DNA of 7,688 nucleotides from positions 1 to 7,688 of the forward strand of contig CANGBE010000064.1 in assembly GCA_947451875.1 (NCBI GenBank). The letters run 5' to 3'. Of this stretch, positions 1-6,529 are shown in pieces. Position numbers and translations under genes: made by a program. This DNA is from Sphingomonadaceae bacterium. Lineage in GTDB: Bacteria > Pseudomonadota > Alphaproteobacteria > Sphingomonadales > Sphingomonadaceae. The notes below the pieces were generated by a model. The model saw only the letters and a list, made by a program, of their open reading frames with translations. It ran no database searches and was not told where the DNA came from. The stretch's first letter is position 1, and every line of letters starts with the position of its first letter.

Positions 1-193
1 GGTGGAAACCCTCGCCGCGGGCCTTTCCGAGCCACGCGACACGGTGGAAGAGGTGATCGAGCCTTACCTGATCCAGCTCGGCCTGATCGCCCGAACCGCG
101 CGCGGACGCTGCCTGAATGATCGGGCGTGGCAGCATCTGGGGCTGATACCGCCGAGTGGATCGAGCGGCACGTTATTCGACGAGCCAGAATAG
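1..193 (+). CDS. ruvB: Holliday junction branch-migration ATPase RuvB, C-terminal end (partial)
   Basis: This is the last 64 or so codons of RuvB, the hexameric AAA+ motor that drives branch migration of Holliday junctions with RuvA and hands them to RuvC. What is present is the C-terminal winged-helix DNA-binding domain: the stretch ETLAAGLSEPRDTVEEVIEP, then PYLIQLGLIARTARGR, the characteristic RuvB 'YLIQxGxIxRTxRGR' block, then a WQHLGL segment. The start lies outside the window; the GTG at base 2 is an internal Val codon of the family, not a start. The gene ends with TAG at 191-193. Its 3' end overlaps the end of the convergent XRE regulator gene by 21 bp. The tail after WQHLGL (about 15 residues) is variable in the family. 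Identification is by recognition of the conserved C-terminal motif and is secure. Confidence 0.95.
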   Translation, partial: VETLAAGLSEPRDTVEEVIEPYLIQLGLIARTARGRCLNDRAWQHLGLIPPSGSSGTLFDEPE

Positions 194-379
194 CCGCTCC
201 ACCGGCTCGCCCAGCACCTTCGCCAGTTTCAGCGCGATAATCGTGGAGGGAACGAACACGCCGTTCTCCACCGTGTTCACTGTCTTGCGGGACACACCGA
301 TAGCCTCGGCCAGCTGCGCCTGAGTGAGGTCTTTGGCCTCTCGCCGTTCGCGCAGCCGGTTGTGCAGCACATCAGCCAA
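173..379 (-). CDS. small XRE-family (Cro/CI-type, YozG-like) transcriptional regulator
   Basis: A 68-residue protein that is almost entirely one helix-turn-helix domain. The visible elements are RLRERREAKDLTQAQLAEAI (helix 1 and the TQxxLAE helix 2), the recognition helix VSRKTVNTVENG, and PSTIIALKLAKVLGEPVERLF closing the five-helix fold. It is expected to bind DNA as a dimer in the cytoplasm. The best start is TTG at 377-379: a GGAG lies 9 nt upstream of it; GTG at 368-370 (codon 4) is the alternative. The TTG lies within the last codons of the upstream membrane-protein gene, so the two genes overlap by 8 bp and are probably translationally coupled. Such tiny regulators paired with a membrane protein are common in bacteria, and the tandem palindromes at 834-867 are a plausible autoregulatory target. 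That link is inferred. Its stop codon lies inside the convergent ruvB end. Confidence 0.9.
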   Translation of the reverse strand: MADVLHNRLRERREAKDLTQAQLAEAIGVSRKTVNTVENGVFVPSTIIALKLAKVLGEPVERLFWLVE

Positions 380-815
380 GGGCGCGGCGCTCCAGGATCG
401 AGAAGCGGAGTAGGGCCGCGACCAGTCCGGCGCTGACGATCAGGTGGATCACCTCGCCCACCGAGAATTCCCAAGCACTTTTCATCACATAGCAGATGAT
501 CGCGGTCGCCATGGCGCAGAAGAAACCTGCGGCGAGTGCGGAAGCGCGATTGGCGCGGGTGGTTTCGTCTTCGATCATCGCACGCAATTCTGCCTTACGG
601 AACCAGAAGCCACCGGTCAGCAGCACCATCAGGATCACGATCGTCATCGCCACCCAGCCGCCGATGCGGATGTGATCGACCAGCCGGGTGCCGTCACCAT
701 GGGCAAAATAGGCCGATTGCTGAATCATCAGGAACAGCGCCAGAACCGGCATCATCCGGGCGCGGCGGCGGGTGAGACGGTCGGCGAAATCGGCATTGCC
801 GCTTGGTTCAGTCAT
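372..815 (-). CDS. four-helix integral membrane protein of unknown function, paired with the XRE regulator
   Basis: A 147-residue protein with a short polar, Arg-rich N-terminus (DRLTRRRARM), followed by four hydrophobic segments at roughly residues 21-38, 51-72, 91-110 and 119-137. Between the second and third segments is a charged loop with the sequence WFRKAELRAMIEDETTRANR. A D-E-x-T-x-x-x-R-x-x-A pattern at such a loop resembles small membrane proteins often encoded beside YozG-type regulators, but I cannot assign a named family with confidence. The start ATG (813-815) has an AAAAGGGG ribosome-binding site 8 nt upstream. The stop overlaps the start region of the regulator gene, giving a compact two-gene operon. 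Probable role: inner-membrane partner or target of the regulator. No catalytic motif is visible. Confidence 0.85.
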   Translation of the reverse strand: MTEPSGNADFADRLTRRRARMMPVLALFLMIQQSAYFAHGDGTRLVDHIRIGGWVAMTIVILMVLLTGGFWFRKAELRAMIEDETTRANRASALAAGFFCAMATAIICYVMKSAWEFSVGEVIHLIVSAGLVAALLRFSILERRALG

Positions 816-833
816 GGGTTTTGCCCCTTTTAA

Positions 834-849
834 GTAACCTATGGATTAC
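834..849. promoter_or_regulatory. operator-like palindrome 1 (proximal)
   Basis: GTAACC-TATG-GATTAC: two 6-bp arms with a 4-bp centre and one mismatch between the arms. It has the same geometry as the perfect palindrome at 852-867 and lies 18 bp from it. It sits between the predicted -10 and the ribosome-binding site of the membrane protein gene, where a bound dimer would block transcription initiation. The XRE protein in the same operon is the most economical candidate to bind it (inference). Confidence 0.6.
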
Positions 850-877
850 ATGTAACCTTAGGGTTACGCATTGGCAA
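849..877 (-). promoter_or_regulatory. candidate sigma-70-type promoter of the membrane protein/XRE operon
   Basis: Reading the minus strand, TTGCCA (877-872) is followed after 17 nt by TACATG (854-849), a loose -35/-10 pair. Transcription would begin near 842, leaving a leader of about 27 nt before the ATG at 815. The -10 match is weak, so the exact hexamers are uncertain. The support is the spacing and the way the two palindromes fall on the element: one between -35 and -10, the other across the start point. Confidence 0.35.
852..867. promoter_or_regulatory. operator-like palindrome 2 (distal, perfect arms)
   Basis: GTAACC-TTAG-GGTTAC: perfect 6-bp inverted arms around a 4-bp centre. It repeats the GTAACC half-site of the neighbouring palindrome and lies within the -35/-10 spacer of the predicted minus-strand promoter. 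A shorter palindrome GTAAATTAC lies just beyond at 878-886. The size and symmetry suit a dimer of a small Cro/CI-type repressor. Confidence 0.65.
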
Positions 878-1119
878 GTAAATTACGTTCGATGACATCG
901 CCTGCTTCGCACTCACTGCCAAAATGGTTCCATTACGGGACAGGTTGGCCCAGCTCCCTCAAATTGTAGCGAATTTTTCGTAAATCGGGACGCAAAGGAC
1001 GGTTAACGCGAATGTCGTAAGGGTCGTGTCCTGCCTTTGTGCAGCCACAGGGGCAGGTCCGAAGAGGTTTCATCACCGATTCCGAGACCAAGGCTCCCAG
1101 GGACAAAGAGAGAAGACCT
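868..1119. other. intergenic region upstream of the serine-rich protein gene
   Basis: With the operator block, this forms a gap of about 300 bp between two divergent genes. I found no convincing -35/-10 pair for the plus-strand gene. Visible items are a short hairpin-capable CGAATTTTTCG at 970-980, a GTTAAC at 1002-1007, one GATTC (a GANTC site of the CcrM methyltransferase type) at 1078-1082, and a purine-rich AGAGAGAAG just before the ATG at 1120. The gap is open in the plus frame from an ATG at 1039, but the 27 residues this would add precede the signal peptide and look non-coding. Confidence 0.5.
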
Positions 1120-2265
1120 ATGTCGCTTCGGACGGCCATTGCGAAACTTTCGATCTGCGCAGCAGGCGGCGCGCTTATTGGCGGCGGTGCCGTGCACGTG
1201 GCGGAAAGCCCCGCCACTGCGCATCCGCAGTACATCAAGCACGAAAAGCGTGTCGCGGTGAAACAGCCGCACCACGCCACGCGTCTTGTCGCCCGCACCG
1301 AACCACGCAAGATCAAGCGCGTGCGCCGGATCGTAAAGCGCACGATGTGCTGCGAACAAGGCCCGCAAATGGCGATGGTGCCGATGCCGGCGCCGATGAT
1401 GCCACCTCTGCCTCCTATGCCCAGCGGCGGCTCTGACCGCACTGTGGTGATCGGCGGATCGGGCGGCATGGGCTTTGGCGGCGGCTTCTTTGGAGGCTTC
1501 TTCGGCGGATCAAGCTCGGGCGGCGGTTCAGTGGTTATCACGTCGACTACGACCGGCGGCATCACCAGCTCCAGCTCGGGCGGGTCAACTTCCTCTTCGG
1601 GCGGTTCGACTTCGACTGGCGGCAGTTCAAGCTCGACCACTTCGGGTGGTGTCTCGACATCGACTTCGACCTCGTCGGGCAATGTTTCGACTTCGACAGG
1701 CGGTGTATCGACCTCAACCGGCGGCGTTTCGACTTCTACCGGTGGTGTCTCAACCTCTTCGGGCAATGTCTCGTCGTCGAGCGGCAATGTATCGAGTTCT
1801 TCGGGTAACGTCAGTTCGTCATCGGGTAACGTTTCCAGCTCGAGCAGCTCCAGCTCGTCGTCTTCGTCGTCCAGTTCCTCGTCATCCTCATCGAGCTCTT
1901 CGGGATCAAGCTCGGGCGGCATGACCAGCAGCGGCGGCCACCACGGCGGATCGTCGGGTGGCCATCATGGCGGTTCGAGCGGCTCTTCGTCGGGCAGCTC
2001 GGGTTCGTCGAGCGGCTCCTCGTCCGGTTCCAGCTCGGGTTCGTCCAGCGGTTCTTCTTCGGGCAGCAGCTCGGGTTCATCGAGTGGTTCGTCATCGGGT
2101 TCCAGCTCGGGCAGCTCGTCAACCTCGGGCAGCTCGGGCGGCAGCACTTCGACCAGCTCAAGCTCGGGCGGTCACGAAGTTCCGGCACCGCCGATGCTGA
2201 TCCTGTTTGGCGCGGCAGCAGCCACGCTCGGAGCGCGCCGCCGCAAGGCTCTGGCCAAGGCCTGA
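1120..2265 (+). CDS. secreted Ser/Gly-repeat protein with PEP-CTERM-like sorting tail
   Basis: A 381-residue exported low-complexity protein. Start ATG 1120 is chosen because it places a signal peptide directly at the N-terminus (MSLRTAIAK, then a hydrophobic stretch to about residue 28, possible cleavage after ATA near residue 34) and has a purine-rich AGAGAGAAG upstream. Order of regions: basic segment 40-75 (KIKRVRRIVKR); Cys77-Cys78; Met/Pro-rich 84-101; Gly/Phe-rich 112-130; Ser/Thr/Gly repeats from about 129 to 351. The repeats include seven V-S-[ST]-S-[ST]-G-[GN] heptads (189-237), 23 consecutive serines (239-261), two GGHHGGSS units (272-287), and eleven GSSS tetrads plus one GSS (288-334). 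The C-terminus, VPAPPM, a hydrophobic helix, then ARRRK (354-376), has the three-part layout of a PEP-CTERM signal recognised by exosortases. The classic Glu is replaced (PAP). A surface-anchored or released matrix protein, probably glycosylated on Ser/Thr, is inferred. No exosortase is in the window. Confidence 0.85.
   Translation: MSLRTAIAKLSICAAGGALIGGGAVHVAESPATAHPQYIKHEKRVAVKQPHHATRLVARTEPRKIKRVRRIVKRTMCCEQGPQMAMVPMPAPMMPPLPPMPSGGSDRTVVIGGSGGMGFGGGFFGGFFGGSSSGGGSVVITSTTTGGITSSSSGGSTSSSGGSTSTGGSSSSTTSGGVSTSTSTSSGNVSTSTGGVSTSTGGVSTSTGGVSTSSGNVSSSSGNVSSSSGNVSSSSGNVSSSSSSSSSSSSSSSSSSSSSSSGSSSGGMTSSGGHHGGSSGGHHGGSSGSSSGSSGSSSGSSSGSSSGSSSGSSSGSSSGSSSGSSSGSSSGSSSTSGSSGGSTSTSSSSGGHEVPAPPMLILFGAAAATLGARRRKALAKA
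1684..1830 (+). repeat. seven tandem 21-bp (heptapeptide) repeats
   Basis: Seven in-frame units encode VSTSTGG (three times), VSTSSGN (once) and VSSSSGN (three times), residues 189-237. The unit changes gradually from the T/GG form to the S/GN form, and copies differ at synonymous positions. The array therefore looks old and constrained at protein level rather than freshly expanded. Confidence 0.9.
1834..1902 (+). repeat. run of 23 serine codons
   Basis: Residues 239-261 are all serine. All six serine codons (TCG, TCC, TCA, TCT, AGC, AGT) are used, in mixed order, so this is not a simple trinucleotide slippage tract. Confidence 0.95.
1981..2121 (+). repeat. tandem GSSS tetrapeptide repeats
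   Basis: Twelve units in frame: eleven Gly-Ser-Ser-Ser tetrads and one GSS (the second unit), residues 288-334. Serine codons vary between units. The array follows two GGHHGGSS units (1933-1980) and leads into a TSGSSGG stretch before the sorting tail. It would form a long flexible, potentially O-glycosylated stalk (inference). Confidence 0.9.
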
Positions 2266-2289
2266 ATTCGGCCGCGAAAGCAATAAGGG

Positions 2290-2318
2290 AAGGGCGGTCT
2301 CTCGGGGCCGCCCTTTTT
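2290..2318 (+). terminator. intrinsic terminator after the serine-rich protein gene
   Basis: AAGGGCGG and CCGCCCTT form a perfect 8-bp stem around a 10-nt loop, and the right arm runs into a stretch of five T (2314-2318). It lies 25 bp past the TGA of the plus-strand gene. On the minus strand it follows the stop of the CBU_0592-like gene by only a few bases, but without a good T-run on that side, so it may act weakly in both directions. Confidence 0.85.
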
Positions 2319-2321
2319 GTA

Positions 2322-2582
2322 TCAGCCTTTGGCCACCTTGCGCGACAGGCTCCAAAGGGTGGCAAGGCCTACTGCCAGCCAGACTACATTCAGCGCGGTA
2401 GACGGGATCGCGCCGTGGGCGCCGGAATTGACCACGAAACCGGCCGCGCCGACCACGTTCATCCACTGGTAGATGGCTGAACGGCCCTCGATCTTGCCGA
2501 GCGAGACGAGGATGTAGGAGCCGAGAATCAGCAAGGCCCCGATCCAGCCTGCGGTTTCGATGGCGATGGTCTCGATTGGCAT
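2322..2582 (-). CDS. CBU_0592-family small membrane protein
   Basis: An 86-residue hydrophobic protein with three predicted membrane helices, at about residues 8-28, 37-54 and 62-79. The pattern GWIGALLILGSYILVSLGKI, then GRSAIYQWMNVVGAAGFVVN, then HGAIPSTALNVVWLAVGL matches what I know of the CBU_0592 family: a conserved small membrane protein of unknown role, often beside metabolic or transport genes. The start ATG (2580-2582) has a strong GGGGAG ribosome-binding site 5 nt upstream. It lies 78 bp downstream of acnA on the same strand, but a stable hairpin separates them, so it may be only weakly cotranscribed or have its own promoter. No enzymatic motif is visible. Confidence 0.85.
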   Translation of the reverse strand: MPIETIAIETAGWIGALLILGSYILVSLGKIEGRSAIYQWMNVVGAAGFVVNSGAHGAIPSTALNVVWLAVGLATLWSLSRKVAKG

Positions 2583-2604
2583 AAACTCTCCCCTGAAACG
2601 CAGA

Positions 2605-2634
2605 CGGGGCGAGCAGCACTTGCCGCCCGCCCCG
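2605..2634 (-). terminator. GC-rich hairpin between acnA and the CBU_0592-like gene
   Basis: In the minus-strand transcript the sequence can fold into a 13-bp stem, with two G-U pairs, around the tetraloop AAGU. It starts 26 nt after the acnA stop codon. There is no clean U-run after it (UCUGCGUUUC follows), so it may be a partial terminator, a 3'-end stabilising structure, or an attenuator limiting readthrough into the downstream gene. Confidence 0.55.
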
Positions 2635-2660
2635 CTGGTTTTGCCCTAAGGTCTGATTGC

Positions 2661-5333
<2,673 letters not shown>

Positions 5334-5481
5334 TGCGGCGTGATCTCCTGAATGGTTTCAGGCCTTTGCCGACATTCCGCTTCGCAGATGCCGCACAGCC
5401 CTGTGTCGGCGTGGCCGATGCGCGGGAATCCCCTTCGCGTCAAGGGGTGGACTCAGCGAAAATCGAGCGATCCAGCCAATC
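5334..5481 (-). promoter_or_regulatory. acnA upstream region
   Basis: A 148-bp gap between two genes on the minus strand, so it must hold the end of the transporter transcript and probably the acnA promoter. A minus-strand TTGACG (about 5443-5438) is a good -35, but no good -10 follows at 16-18 nt. The same bases form a small hairpin, CCCCTT/AAGGGG with a 6-nt loop (5430-5447), which lacks a U-run and is a poor terminator. The acnA ribosome-binding site is at 5345-5349. Confidence 0.35.
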
Positions 5482-6369
5482 TTATGGCTCGACAGGCGGC
5501 ATCGGCTTGCCGCCGCGCGTGCCTATCCAACATCCGGCAACGATCAGCGCCACACCGAAAAGCGTAACCGGGGTCAGGATCTCGTCGAACCATAGCCAGC
5601 CCATCAGCGCCGCCCAGATGAAGGCGCTGTATTCGATGGGCACCAGCACCTGCGCCTCGGCACGGGCATAGGCCCATGATAGCAGCATCAGCGAACAGGT
5701 GGCGAGCACAGCTGCCATGCCAATATCGCCCCATTCTGCGCCCAGCGGCAGGGACCATAGCCATGGTGCAAATGGCAGCAGGGCAAGCGCGGCAAACAGG
5801 TTTTGGAAGGTGACGACCTCCAGCGGTCCGGCAAGCTGCGCCTGCTGGCGCTGCAGCACAAGGTTCCAGGCATAGGCCACTGCCGAAACAAGAATGGCGA
5901 CAATGCCGCGCGCTGCCTCGCCGTGCATTTCGGCCCCTCCGATGCGCTCGGCAGCGATTGCGGCTACACCGACAAAGCCCAAGATGGCGGCGATGATTGC
6001 CGCCTTGCGGATTTTCTCGCCGAGCAGGACAGCGGCAAGATAGAGAGCGATTAGCGGCGCGATGAAGCTAAGCGCCATGCCTTGCGCCATCGGGGTGCGC
6101 GCCAGGCCATAGAAAAACGTAGGAGCCATCACCGCCGAAACTGCACCTCGCAAGGCGTGAACCCCCAGAATCGCGGGCGGCGGCAAGCGTCCTCCGCGCA
6201 GGCGCCAGATTGTCGCCATGATTGTCCCCGCGAGAACGGTGCGCACCAACATGGCCGAATAAGCTCCGCCCGCGATTGCCGCCCGTTTCATCAGTGCGTC
6301 CATCACCGAAAACAGCGCGATGGCGAGCAGAGTTGCCGCCAAGGGCATGGCCGTGTGATTGCGGTGCAT
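5482..6369 (-). CDS. EamA/DMT-superfamily transporter
   Basis: A 295-residue inner-membrane protein with about ten hydrophobic helices arranged as two EamA repeats, roughly residues 7-141 and 155-287. Each repeat ends in the family-typical pattern of a helix followed by an acidic turn and another helix: FIAPLIALYLAAVLLGEKI in the first and PIEYSAFIWAALMGWLWFDE in the second. Members of this superfamily export or import small metabolites such as amino acids and nucleotide-sugar-like compounds; the substrate cannot be told from sequence. Start ATG 6367-6369 has AAGGAA 5 nt upstream; Met8 is a less likely alternative. The cytosolic tail ends GGKPMPPVEP. It is divergent from the L,D-transpeptidase gene, with a 160-bp shared upstream region, and 148 bp from acnA. 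Confidence 0.93.
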   Translation of the reverse strand: MHRNHTAMPLAATLLAIALFSVMDALMKRAAIAGGAYSAMLVRTVLAGTIMATIWRLRGGRLPPPAILGVHALRGAVSAVMAPTFFYGLARTPMAQGMALSFIAPLIALYLAAVLLGEKIRKAAIIAAILGFVGVAAIAAERIGGAEMHGEAARGIVAILVSAVAYAWNLVLQRQQAQLAGPLEVVTFQNLFAALALLPFAPWLWSLPLGAEWGDIGMAAVLATCSLMLLSWAYARAEAQVLVPIEYSAFIWAALMGWLWFDEILTPVTLFGVALIVAGCWIGTRGGKPMPPVEP

Positions 6370-6442
6370 ACCATTTCCTTAGGGCCATGATGAAAAGAGG
6401 TCACGCAAGGCAGGCAATTCATCCCCGTGAAAGCTGCAATGG

Positions 6443-6471
6443 TTGAAGGCGCGGGACTAAACGGGCATTAG
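6443..6471 (+). promoter_or_regulatory. weak candidate promoter for the L,D-transpeptidase gene
   Basis: TTGAAG (6443-6448) and CATTAG (6466-6471) are separated by 17 nt, a correct spacing with only moderate matches to the consensus hexamers. It lies in the divergent gap between the transporter and the transpeptidase. It is offered only as the best candidate I could see there. Confidence 0.25.
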
Positions 6472-6529
6472 GGCGCGTGGTCGTGCAGCAGAAGCTGTGC
6501 AGCCTTGCATGAATTCAGGAACTCGCAGC

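Noticed and set aside
444..833. Plus-strand frame of 129 codons opposite the membrane protein
   Set aside because: His/Gln/Gly-rich composition typical of an antisense shadow; the minus strand encodes four clear membrane helices with a ribosome-binding site.
872..887. Sigma-54-like element TGGCAAG-N4-TTAC on the plus strand upstream of the PEP-CTERM-like gene
   Set aside because: It is attractive because some PEP-CTERM genes use sigma-54, but the -12 GC is AC here and it lies more than 230 bp from the start codon.
1039..1119. Upstream ATG at 1039 extending the serine-rich protein by 27 residues
   Set aside because: The extension is polar and would bury the signal peptide; ATG 1120 begins directly with the signal sequence and has a purine-rich upstream.
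1834..1902. Serine tract considered as a phase-variable simple repeat
   Set aside because: The codons are too mixed for slipped-strand mispairing of a uniform unit.
933..1922. Long minus-strand reading frame with Glu/Asp/Pro-rich repeats, antisense to the serine-rich gene
   Set aside because: The acidic repeats are the direct complement of Ser/Gly/Thr codons. The plus strand has a signal peptide, a sorting tail and a terminator; the minus frame has none and becomes random outside the repeat.
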